A stretch of 13,005 nucleotides of DNA from the NCBI GenBank assembly GCA_900549185.1, contig URNM01000049.1, forward strand, positions 1-13,005. The letters run 5' to 3'. A model generated the notes under the pieces. That model did no database searches. It worked only from the letters and a program-made list of their open reading frames with translations, and was not told where the DNA came from. A program made the position numbers and the translations under genes. Source of the stretch: an uncultured Collinsella sp. (GTDB taxonomy: Bacteria; Actinomycetota; Coriobacteriia; Coriobacteriales; Coriobacteriaceae). Below, in pieces: positions 7,325 through 13,005 of the stretch; positions within the stretch are counted from its first letter, which is position 1, and every line of letters begins with the position of its first letter.

Positions 7325-7330
7325 ATTATG
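7325..7330 (-). promoter_or_regulatory. Candidate -10 element for the helicase gene
   Basis: CATAAT on the minus strand matches the -10 consensus at five of six positions and would give a leader of about 28 bases before ATG 7290. No good -35 is seen at normal spacing (CTGGCA at 19 bases is the nearest). The remainder of 7291-7600 holds only the large inverted repeat described separately and no gene I can support. Confidence 0.35.
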
Positions 7331-7412
7331 GCGTAGCGGCGGCGCGGGGTGCCAGCGCGCGAGAAAATGCAGGAAATGGGCGTTCTGCCCAGCCGTTTGG
7401 TGCAGTTGCCAG

Positions 7413-7535
7413 CTAAGTGAGTAGACTTTTTGCAATATCGCGAGCACATGGCTTTTGCGCAAGGGCTTTACCTGCGGTTTTATGTTTCGCTATGTGGGCT
7501 GCGCTTGGCTATTGCAAAAAAGTCTACTCACTTAG
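7413..7535. repeat. Large inverted repeat, 25/26-bp arms around 72 bp
   Basis: The arms at 7413-7437 and 7510-7535 are complementary over their whole length except one extra T:A in the right arm; each contains AAGTGAGTAGAC or its complement GTCTACTCACTT plus a T5/A6 run and TTGCAATA. The arms end in CTAAG...CTTAG, and the flanking bases do not match. The 72-bp centre has CACAT/ATGTG that could extend the stem, and a TTGCGC-17-TTTTAT promoter-like pair on the + strand. It lies between the trmB-like stop and the helicase start. It may be a MITE-like or extragenic palindrome, an invertible segment, or a structured RNA. Confidence 0.85.
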
Positions 7536-7600
7536 GTTTGAGGGTCGTTTGCTGGCGCCTATTTGCGCTTGTTTGCCGACGCTGCGACCATAAGAAGCCC

Positions 7601-8440
7601 CTAGGACTCCTGCGGTAAGCGCTTCTTGCCCTTGCGGGCACGGTTTCTAAAGTTCTCGACGGCCTCTTCCATGCCCAGAGGTACATAGGTGAGCTCATCG
7701 AGGTTATCGGGTAGGTAGCAGGCAAGGCTTTGCTCCTGCACGCGGCCCACTGTGAGCTGTTCGTCGGTTGGCTTCTCGCCGGGTGTGGCGCAAATGCCAT
7801 AGACGGCGGCACCCATCTCGCGCGTGCGGCGCTCGTATTCGGTCTCAGGATGCTCGGGATGGTCGCAGCGAACGTCGTCACTTACCCAAAGTGTGTCGTA
7901 GCCGGCCGCGGCAAACTGCCCCAGGGCGTAGTCGCGCAATGGCTTGCTGTCGGTTCGCAGTGTGACGGTGGCGCCGGCTGCAAGGAGCGGGCGGTAGAGC
8001 ATCAGATGATCGACGTGGACGAGTCGTTTTTTGGCGTACTTGGCCTTGGGCTGCGGCGTGGGAAAGTTGATGGTGATGGCATCGAGCTCGCCTTCGGCAA
8101 ACAGCTGTGGCAGCGATGCGGCGCCTCGGGGCAGGACGAGCGCGTTGGATAGTTCCTGCTCGCAGATTTTCTGCGCGGCATAGGCGATGCAGATGGGCTC
8201 CTGGTCCATACCGATAAATAGGGTGTCGGGCTCGCGGTGAGCACGCTCAACCAAGTAGGTTCCTTTGCCGCATCCCAGATCCAGGTGAAGGCGAGCGAAG
8301 GGCTTGTCGCCAGCCGGCGTGCATACCTCACACCAGTGTCCGGCATAGTTCTCGGGGTTCGTCTCAATCGCATCGGCGTAGCGCTCCAGGCGCTCCTCGA
8401 GCACAAAGTTCTTAGGCGTGCGAACGTGGACGGCTCCCAT
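7601..8440 (-). CDS. trmB: TrmB-type tRNA (guanine-N7-)-methyltransferase, divergent
   Basis: The 279-residue protein belongs to the class I SAM methyltransferases that make m7G46 in tRNA. SAM-binding motif LDLGCGKGTYL is at 53-63, the acidic end of strand 2 is in FIGMDQEP (76-82), and NFPTPQPKAKYAKKRL (125-140) matches the family signature N-F-P-D-P-W-P-K-(x)-R-H-x-K-R-R with the catalytic-motif Asp replaced by Thr and Trp by Gln. ETEYERR (199-205) matches the (S/T)-x-(Y/F)-E guanine-site segment. The C-terminal ~60 residues are longer than in typical TrmB and end very basic (RNRARKGKKRL). AAGGAG, four bases before the ATG, sets the start. It may still be a true TrmB, or a related enzyme with altered chemistry. 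Confidence 0.78.
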   Translation of the reverse strand: MGAVHVRTPKNFVLEERLERYADAIETNPENYAGHWCEVCTPAGDKPFARLHLDLGCGKGTYLVERAHREPDTLFIGMDQEPICIAYAAQKICEQELSNALVLPRGAASLPQLFAEGELDAITINFPTPQPKAKYAKKRLVHVDHLMLYRPLLAAGATVTLRTDSKPLRDYALGQFAAAGYDTLWVSDDVRCDHPEHPETEYERRTREMGAAVYGICATPGEKPTDEQLTVGRVQEQSLACYLPDNLDELTYVPLGMEEAVENFRNRARKGKKRLPQES

Positions 8441-8457
8441 GAGGCTCCTTGGTCATA

Positions 8458-8489
8458 AGTATGGAACGCATAGCTGCGCGTTCCGTCAA
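8458..8489 (-). promoter_or_regulatory. Promoter-like region of trmB with an internal dyad
   Basis: On the minus strand TTGACG (8484-8489) is followed after 20 bases by CATACT (8458-8463). The spacer holds a perfect 7-bp inverted repeat GGAACGC/GCGTTCC (8463-8469, 8478-8484) with an 8-base centre. The leader would be very short, about 10 bases. The dyad is certain; promoter use is not. Confidence 0.35.
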
Positions 8490-8496
8490 TGGGTTG

Positions 8497-8520
8497 AAAA
8501 AGGGTGGGCATAGCTTGCCC
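8497..8520 (-). terminator. Weak terminator after the Trm9-like gene
   Basis: On the minus strand GGGCA, loop AGCTA, TGCCC is followed by ACCC and then TTTTT (8497-8501). The 5-bp stem is short and the T-run starts four bases late, so termination may be partial, with read-through into trmB. Confidence 0.4.
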
Positions 8521-8558
8521 GAAAGATGCGATGCGGCTCGGTGGCGAGTCGTCGGTGC

Positions 8559-9431
8559 CTACAGGCGCTTGAGAATCACATAGCGGTTGAGATCGCCACT
8601 GCGACCGTCAGCATGGAAGCGCTCAAGCTCGCGCACGGGGACCTCGCCGCTCTTGTAGAACGTACGGACGCCGCGCACCAGGTCGGTGATCTGCTGATCG
8701 TCAAAGTGATGGCAATAGCGGTAGGCGTGGCGGTCGTTTTGCCAGCCAATGAGGTGGTCACCGGCTTCAAACTGCGCGGAATCGTAACCCTCAAACGGCG
8801 GGGTGAGCTCGGCGCGGGCCTCGGCGCGAACGGCCTTGCGCGCCATGCGCTCGTCGTTCATAAACTCCCAAAAGCTGATGGCGATGATGCCGCCTGGGCG
8901 CGTCTGGCGCACCAGGGCGTCGAGCACGCGTACGCGGTACTCGCACGACGGCACGTGGTGCATAAATCCAAAGCAGACCGAGATGTCGGCGAGCGGGGCG
9001 TCGAAAAGCACGTCGGGTGTCTCGGCGGGGTTGAGCTTCATAAGGGCATCGAGCACGTCGAGTTCCTGGAAGTGCAGGTTGGGAATGCGCAGGGCGTGAC
9101 CATGTGCATCGATGGCCAGGTCTTGGCACGAGTCGACGCCATAGAACTCAAACGGGCAGCTGGCATCTGCCGAGGGATTTGCACCGTCGACGCCCTTGGC
9201 GGCAAGTGCGCCGCCGGCGGCAAAGTTCTCGAATCGCATATTGCCGCAGGCAAGGTCGAAGACGCGGACGGGATGCTCGATCGTGGCGACGTCGAGCTGC
9301 CCGAGCGCGATGTCCATGGTGCGCACCCAGCCGGGCCACGGGGCCTGGCGCGTATCGGAGAAGGAGGCGGAGTGCTCGCGATAGAACGTATTGTTGAGCT
9401 GGATGAGCGATGAGGCGAAATCGCGGTTCAC
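8559..9431 (-). CDS. Trm9/ALKBH8-like SAM-dependent methyltransferase
   Basis: With a GTG start at 9431 the protein has 290 residues. Residues 17-33 (FYREHSASFSDTRQAPW) match the N-terminal signature of eukaryotic Trm9 (Y-x3-A-x-H-F-S-x-T-R-x-x-P-W-P). SAM motif I is FDLACGN (58-64), and FGFMHHVP followed by RVRVLDALVRQTRPGGIIAISFWE parallels the Trm9 segment HHW...RRVEVI...L..GG.ALIYCWA. Trm9 methylates cm5U34 of tRNA to mcm5U, so a wobble-base role is possible; a generic methyltransferase remains possible. The GTG start is chosen because GGAGGGAG lies nine bases upstream and a promoter-like pair precedes it. The frame stays open further upstream, where a start at ATG 9554 would add a CGN...CPRCG cysteine cluster, but no ribosome site supports that. 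Confidence 0.72.
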   Translation of the reverse strand: MNRDFASSLIQLNNTFYREHSASFSDTRQAPWPGWVRTMDIALGQLDVATIEHPVRVFDLACGNMRFENFAAGGALAAKGVDGANPSADASCPFEFYGVDSCQDLAIDAHGHALRIPNLHFQELDVLDALMKLNPAETPDVLFDAPLADISVCFGFMHHVPSCEYRVRVLDALVRQTRPGGIIAISFWEFMNDERMARKAVRAEARAELTPPFEGYDSAQFEAGDHLIGWQNDRHAYRYCHHFDDQQITDLVRGVRTFYKSGEVPVRELERFHADGRSGDLNRYVILKRL

Positions 9432-9477
9432 GGCGCGGAACTCCCTCCGTTGGCGGTGCGGAATAAACAGTACGACC

Positions 9478-9507
9478 ATACTACCGTTAACGCCGCAACG
9501 GGGACAA
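9478..9507 (-). promoter_or_regulatory. Candidate promoter of the Trm9-like gene
   Basis: On the minus strand TTGTCC (9502-9507) and TAGTAT (9478-9483) are 18 bases apart, each matching consensus at four of six positions. Transcription would start near 9471, upstream of the GGAGGGAG site (9441-9448) and the GTG at 9431, which supports that start over the in-frame ATG at 9479. Confidence 0.35.
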
Positions 9508-9578
9508 CCGAGCTGCGGGTCATTGCTTTGTTTGGACACATTTCCGCAGCTCATATGTGCCCGCAACCGTCGGTTGTC
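9503..9578. promoter_or_regulatory. Nested inverted repeats in the divergent control region
   Basis: GACAACCGA (9503-9511) pairs with TCGGTTGTC (9570-9578), and inside it GAGCTGCGG (9510-9518) pairs with CCGCAGCTC (9544-9552); both are perfect 9-bp matches. A competing pairing TGCGGG/CCCGCA is also possible. The rest of 9432-9698 holds the two ribosome sites and weak promoter-like sequence (TAGAAT at 9590-9595) but no gene I can support. Confidence 0.5.
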
Positions 9579-9698
9579 AAAAATCTCACTAGAATAGGTG
9601 GCATGCTTTTGGCGGTGGCGGATACATTTTTAACTGTGCAAGGCGCCTTAAGAACAAAAATGGTCCGGCGGCACGGCTGGCATCACATAGGAGGAACC

Positions 9699-10421
9699 AT
9701 GAATGTAGAAACTGCGCAGCGGCTCGCTGACCTTCGTCGCAGCAAGGGTTTTAGCCAAGAAGGGCTGGCGCGAAAGCTGGGGCTGTCGCGCCAGGCGGTC
9801 AGTAAATGGGAGCGCGCGGAGAGCTCGCCCGATACCGAGAACCTGATCTCGCTCGCTAAACTCTATGGCGTGAGCCTGGACGAGCTGCTCAATCCGAGCG
9901 ATGAGATCGAGGACGATATCGAGTTTGAGAACGAGGACCGCGCTCGTCAGCGCGAGGCCGAGGCGGCAGAGCGTGCTCGCACCCATGAGGCAGCGGCGCG
10001 CGCTACCGAGGCGGCAACGCAGGCGAGTGATGCTGCGGCCAAGGCGGCGCAAGCGGCAAGCTGGAGTGCGCAGGCCGCCAATGCCGCTACGGCGCAGGCG
10101 ACGAGTGGCGGCGCAGTTGGCTCGACTCCGGTGAAGGGCCCGTTCCAGTCGTTCCCGTATTGGGCCGTGTGCTGGCTGCTGTTCTTTTTACTGATGGTCC
10201 TGGTTGGTGCCAGCCCCTTTCCCGCATTGATCTTCTTTACGATTCCTATCTATCACTGGGTGGCGCGTGCGCTCGATGGTGATTGGGCGCGCGGGGGTAT
10301 TCAGGTTGGTCCGGCACCGGTGGCGATCAAGGCCCAGGGGAAGGATGCTTCTGCGGAACCTGATGCTGACGTGGCTACCACGACCACCGCTGAGCCATGT
10401 GCCAAAGAGGGTGACGAATGA
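9699..10421 (+). CDS. Membrane-anchored XRE-family regulator
   Basis: The 240-residue protein starts with an XRE-type helix-turn-helix (6-60; FSQEGLARKLGLSRQAVSKWE is the recognition region). An acidic hinge (67-80) leads into an Ala/Arg/Glu-rich helical linker (81-135), then two hydrophobic segments (about 154-172 and 173-190) separated by a short SPFP turn, and a polar Ala/Asp tail. This fits a DNA-binding domain held at the inner face of the membrane. The ATG is set by AGGAGG (9689-9694), four bases upstream; the frame is open further upstream, to 9450, without a better ribosome site. It overlaps the next gene by four bases (ATGA), so regulator and DUF4097 protein are translationally coupled and probably form one sensing unit. 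Confidence 0.9.
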   Translation: MNVETAQRLADLRRSKGFSQEGLARKLGLSRQAVSKWERAESSPDTENLISLAKLYGVSLDELLNPSDEIEDDIEFENEDRARQREAEAAERARTHEAAARATEAATQASDAAAKAAQAASWSAQAANAATAQATSGGAVGSTPVKGPFQSFPYWAVCWLLFFLLMVLVGASPFPALIFFTIPIYHWVARALDGDWARGGIQVGPAPVAIKAQGKDASAEPDADVATTTTAEPCAKEGDE

Positions 10422-11317
10422 TGAAGCTTTCGCATGAATCCAAGGTACGCCTGGGTGTTGGCATCGGAGCGTTTGTGCTCATTGTTGGGCTTGTCTTTGG
10501 CGTTTCGCGGACATTGATTCATTTTGATGGCCCGTGGGATCTCGACGATCTTGTATCCGGCCTGTCTGGTATGGGCGATGTGGATGACGAGGACGATCTT
10601 TTGGATGGCGGTAACTACTCCGCTCGGCCTCAGCAGCTTTCGAGCACGACTTTTGACGAAGACGCGTTCCAATCGCTCGACTTGGATGTGACGTCGGGGA
10701 CGGTCGAGGTTAAACGTGTCTCTGACGGACCGGTACGTGTCATCGAAAGCGGGCACGTTGCAAAGGGGGCATCTGCTTCCGATGCCGCCACTCAGAATCT
10801 AGCCAAGATCGAGGGCTCTACACTCAAGATTAGCCAGTTCGACTGCGATGACGAGCGCGCCCATGACCGTAAGGTCACCATTGAACTGCCGCGTGAGCTT
10901 GCCGATAACATGATGGGCATTACGGCAAACGTGGGGTTGGGAGACCTGACGGTCGCGGACATTGCGTGCCACGACTTTGATTTGACGTTGGACTCGGGAG
11001 ACGTCGCGTTTACGGGCACCGTGACCGACACTCTGAATGCTGAGGTCGGGTCGGGCGATGTGGCGTTCGAGCTCTACCAGGCCCCCGCGAAGTCGATGGA
11101 CGTGAGTGTGGGCTCGGGCGATGTGGAGATGACGGTTCCGAACTCGACGGGCTTTAAGGCGAGCCTCGCCTTGGGCAGCGGCGACTTCGAGAGCGATTTC
11201 CTTCCGCTTGGCTACGACGGCGAGACCATTTTGAATCTTGAATTCGATAACGGCGATAAGTCTGCTGCGTATCGTTTTGAGGTCGGTTCGGGCGACATGT
11301 CGTTTGATCCGGAGTGA
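10418..11317 (+). CDS. DUF4097-type beta-repeat membrane protein
   Basis: The 299-residue protein has a short cytoplasmic head, one membrane segment (about 11-31), an acidic linker (40-65, including DVDDEDDLLD) and a beta-rich region from about 85 to the end. The latter is a ladder of short repeats centred on SGD: VTSGTVEV (91), GLGDLTV (173), LDSGDVAF (191), VGSGDVAF (210), VGSGDVEM (231), LGSGDFES (252) and VGSGDMSF (289). This is the DUF4097 / putative-adhesin beta-helix pattern, with the repeat region probably outside the cell. The start ATG overlaps the stop of the regulator gene, and GAGGG lies six bases upstream. Genes of this family often sit with small transcriptional regulators and membrane proteins of envelope-stress type; the ligand is unknown. 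A hairpin terminator follows. Confidence 0.88.
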   Translation: MMKLSHESKVRLGVGIGAFVLIVGLVFGVSRTLIHFDGPWDLDDLVSGLSGMGDVDDEDDLLDGGNYSARPQQLSSTTFDEDAFQSLDLDVTSGTVEVKRVSDGPVRVIESGHVAKGASASDAATQNLAKIEGSTLKISQFDCDDERAHDRKVTIELPRELADNMMGITANVGLGDLTVADIACHDFDLTLDSGDVAFTGTVTDTLNAEVGSGDVAFELYQAPAKSMDVSVGSGDVEMTVPNSTGFKASLALGSGDFESDFLPLGYDGETILNLEFDNGDKSAAYRFEVGSGDMSFDPE

Positions 11318-11364
11318 CATGCGGTTTTCGGAGATCGGTACATATAGGCATGCTCTTTGATGGA

Positions 11365-11403
11365 GGCGCCGGAGCCGTGACGGGCTTCGGCGCCTTTGCC
11401 TTT
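11365..11403 (+). terminator. Terminator after the regulator/DUF4097 operon
   Basis: GGCGCCGGAGCC (11365-11376) and GGCTTCGGCGCC (11383-11394) form a 12-pair stem with one G-U pair and a 6-base loop, followed by TTTGCCTTT. The T-run is interrupted but the stem is very stable. Confidence 0.82.
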
Positions 11404-11408
11404 ACAAT
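11403..11408 (+). promoter_or_regulatory. -10 element of the elp3-like gene, leaderless candidate
   Basis: TACAAT matches the -10 consensus at five of six positions and ends six bases before ATG 11415, so transcription would begin at or next to the A of the start codon. No real Shine-Dalgarno precedes the ATG (only GGGGA, one base away), as expected for a leaderless mRNA. No -35 is evident. Confidence 0.5.
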
Positions 11409-11414
11409 GGGGAC

Positions 11415-13005
11415 ATGGAACAGATTATCTTGAACATACTCGAGGCTCTGCGTCGCGGCGAGACCGTGGACGACAAAGCGCTCGTCAAATTGATACATGC
11501 CGAGGCGCGCCGTGAGGGCGCCGACAAACGCGATTTGGCCAAGCGCCGTCTGCTGCCGTTCTACCAGCGGGTTAAACGTGAGGAGCCGGCTCGGTGGGCT
11601 GCGTGGAATGTCGATTCCGATCTGGAACGTCAACTGCTGCAGGTGCTGCGTATGAAGCCGCGCCGAACGGCCTCGGGCGTGGCGACCATTACCGTCATCA
11701 CCAAGCCGTGGCCTTGTTCGGGCGATTGCCTGTTTTGCCCCAACGATCTGCGCATGCCCAAGAGCTATCTGCACGCCGAGCCGGCATGCGCCCGTGCGGA
11801 GCAAAACTGCTTCGACCCGTATCTGCAGGTGAGCGCCCGTTTGACGGCGCTTTCGCAGATGGGGCATGCGACCGACAAGATAGAGCTCATTGTGCTCGGT
11901 GGTACCTGGAGCGACTATCCGGAAGGCTATCAGACATGGTTTATGTCGGAGCTTTTCCGTGCGCTCAATGACGATGCCGTCGCCGGCGTGGCTGCCAACC
12001 CCATGTTGGCGCGTCCGGGCATCAGCCGTGCCGAGGCGGGACGTCTACTCGATGACGCTCCCGCCGATGCCTTGCCGCCGGTGGTGGCGGAGCGACGCGA
12101 ACGCTATCGGGCGGCGGGCATTGCGACCGACGAGCGTGAGCTTGCAGCTGGTGTTGCTGACGAGCAGGAGTGTGTGGATGCTGCCGCGGGCGGCTACAAC
12201 CGTGCGGTGCGTCGCCTGTACGGTCCCGGTACGCCGTGGGGCGAGGTCGCCGAGTGGCAGACGGCTTCGATGGAGGAGCTCGAGCGTCAGCAGCGCATTA
12301 ATGAGACGGCGAAGCATCGCGTGGTGGGGCTCGTTATCGAGACGCGTCCCGATGCCGTGACGCCGCAAGCGCTCGCGCTCATTCGCCGCTTGGGCTGCAC
12401 CAAGATCCAGATGGGTATCCAGAGCCTTGACCAGCACCTGCTCGACATTAACGAGCGTCGCATTACGGTGGCTCAGATTGAGCGTGCGTTTTCGCTTGCG
12501 CGCCTGTTTGGCTTTAAGATCCATGCGCACTTTATGCTCAATTTGTTGGGTGCCACGCCCGAGGGGGACAAGCGCGACTACGAGCGCTTTATGACCGAAG
12601 GGGCCTTTATGCCCGACGAGGTCAAGGTCTACCCGTGTGCGCTCATCGAGGGCTCGCGTCTGGTGGGCTGCTATGAACGCGGCGAGTGGCGCCCTTATAC
12701 CGAGGAAGAGCTGCTCGATGTGTTAGCCGACGACATCGTGGTGACGCCGGCGTTCTGCCGTATCAGCCGCATGATCCGCGATTTTAGTTCCGATGACATC
12801 ATGGTGGGCAACAAGAAGCCCAACCTGCGTCAGCTCGTCGAGAACCGCTTGGCGGCTCGTGGCGACGGTGCGACGGTGCGCGAGATTCGCTATCGCGAGA
12901 TCAGCACGGCGGGCGCCGACCTGGACGAGCTGTCTCTTGACGAGGAAGTGGCATACGAGACGCCGGTGACGCACGAGCGCTTTTTGCAGTGGGTAACGCC
13001 CGAGA
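11415..13005 (+). CDS. elp3: Elp3-like radical SAM tRNA-modifying enzyme, 3' end missing
   Basis: 530 residues are visible, without stop. The N-terminal helical domain ends in LRMKPRRTASGVATITVITKP, followed by the radical SAM cysteines C101-x3-C105-x2-C108 (PCSGDCLFCPND), YLHAEPACARAEQNCFDPYLQ, GHATDKIELIVLGGTWSDYPEGYQTWF (149-175), VIETRPD (307-313), KIQMGIQSLDQHLLDINER (330-348), HAHFMLNLLGATPEGD (370-384) and DEVKVYPC (401-408). These are Elp3 landmarks; the enzyme starts cm5 side-chain formation at U34 of tRNA using acetyl-CoA and SAM. The GNAT domain should follow beyond the window. Two differences stand out: a long segment (about 186-290) and VREIRYREI (488-496) where Elp3 normally has CRCIRCREV. 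The ATG fits the leaderless promoter. Confidence 0.88.
   Translation, partial: MEQIILNILEALRRGETVDDKALVKLIHAEARREGADKRDLAKRRLLPFYQRVKREEPARWAAWNVDSDLERQLLQVLRMKPRRTASGVATITVITKPWPCSGDCLFCPNDLRMPKSYLHAEPACARAEQNCFDPYLQVSARLTALSQMGHATDKIELIVLGGTWSDYPEGYQTWFMSELFRALNDDAVAGVAANPMLARPGISRAEAGRLLDDAPADALPPVVAERRERYRAAGIATDERELAAGVADEQECVDAAAGGYNRAVRRLYGPGTPWGEVAEWQTASMEELERQQRINETAKHRVVGLVIETRPDAVTPQALALIRRLGCTKIQMGIQSLDQHLLDINERRITVAQIERAFSLARLFGFKIHAHFMLNLLGATPEGDKRDYERFMTEGAFMPDEVKVYPCALIEGSRLVGCYERGEWRPYTEEELLDVLADDIVVTPAFCRISRMIRDFSSDDIMVGNKKPNLRQLVENRLAARGDGATVREIRYREISTAGADLDELSLDEEVAYETPVTHERFLQWVTPE

Noticed and set aside
7291..7449. N-terminal extension of the helicase to ATG 7449
   Set aside because: It runs through a -10 like element and the left arm of the inverted repeat, and its composition is unlike the family; ATG 7290 starts the recognisable protein.
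7430..7618. Plus-strand open frame across the inverted repeat
   Set aside because: Consists mostly of the repeat and its loop, without ribosome site or protein similarity.
9450..9698. Upstream extension of the XRE regulator
   Set aside because: Overlaps the nested inverted repeats and the divergent promoter region; AGGAGG just before ATG 9699 and the family start of the helix-turn-helix favour 9699.
1..13005. CRISPR array, tRNA/rRNA gene, insertion sequence or phage module
   Set aside because: No regularly spaced direct repeats, no cloverleaf, and no transposase, integrase or capsid genes were seen on either strand.

Overview
The window is GC-rich with short intergenic gaps, strong Shine-Dalgarno sites and stable GC hairpin terminators. 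The DUF3516 helicase (a family typical of Actinobacteria), the stand-alone Elp3 and the overall protein sequences suggest a gut actinobacterium of the class Coriobacteriia, probably Collinsella or a close relative. The genus is judged from remembered similarity, not from a search.

Layout. At 2-1072 (+) is the 3' part of a class-3 type aldehyde dehydrogenase, closed by a hairpin terminator. At 1178-1261 (+) is a very small hydrophobic ORF whose ribosome site is folded into a hairpin, resembling a type I toxin, followed by about 236 bp without a clear gene. At 1498-2634 (+) are a stand-alone HIRAN-domain protein, a 59-residue charged protein and a metallophosphoesterase, ended by a REP-like palindrome and a strong terminator. 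At 2773-4530 (+) is a long coiled-coil DUF2130 protein, converging on a 893-residue DUF3516 DEAD/DEAH helicase (4609-7290, -) with a shared bidirectional terminator. At 7413-7535 lies a large inverted repeat with arms of about 25 bp. Then come a divergent TrmB-type tRNA methyltransferase (7601-8440, -) and a Trm9-like methyltransferase (8559-9431, -). A divergent control region with nested inverted repeats (9432-9698) separates these from an overlapping pair, a membrane-anchored XRE regulator (9699-10421, +) and a DUF4097 surface protein (10418-11317, +). The window ends inside an elp3-type radical SAM gene (11415 onward, +), which may be leaderless.

How the genes may work together. Three genes point to tRNA modification: a TrmB-like enzyme (m7G46), an Elp3-like enzyme (cm5U34 chemistry) and a methyltransferase carrying the Trm9/ALKBH8 signature. 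In eukaryotes Elp3 and Trm9 act in sequence to make mcm5U34, so finding both within about 3 kb raises the possibility of a bacterial wobble-uridine route. This is the most interesting hypothesis here, and it is inference. The Elp3 copy also lacks the cysteines of the usual CRCIRCREV segment, and the TrmB copy lacks the usual catalytic Asp of the PDPWPK motif, so both may be functionally shifted. The other units (HIRAN/phosphoesterase, regulator/DUF4097, toxin-like ORF) look like independent accessory or stress modules.
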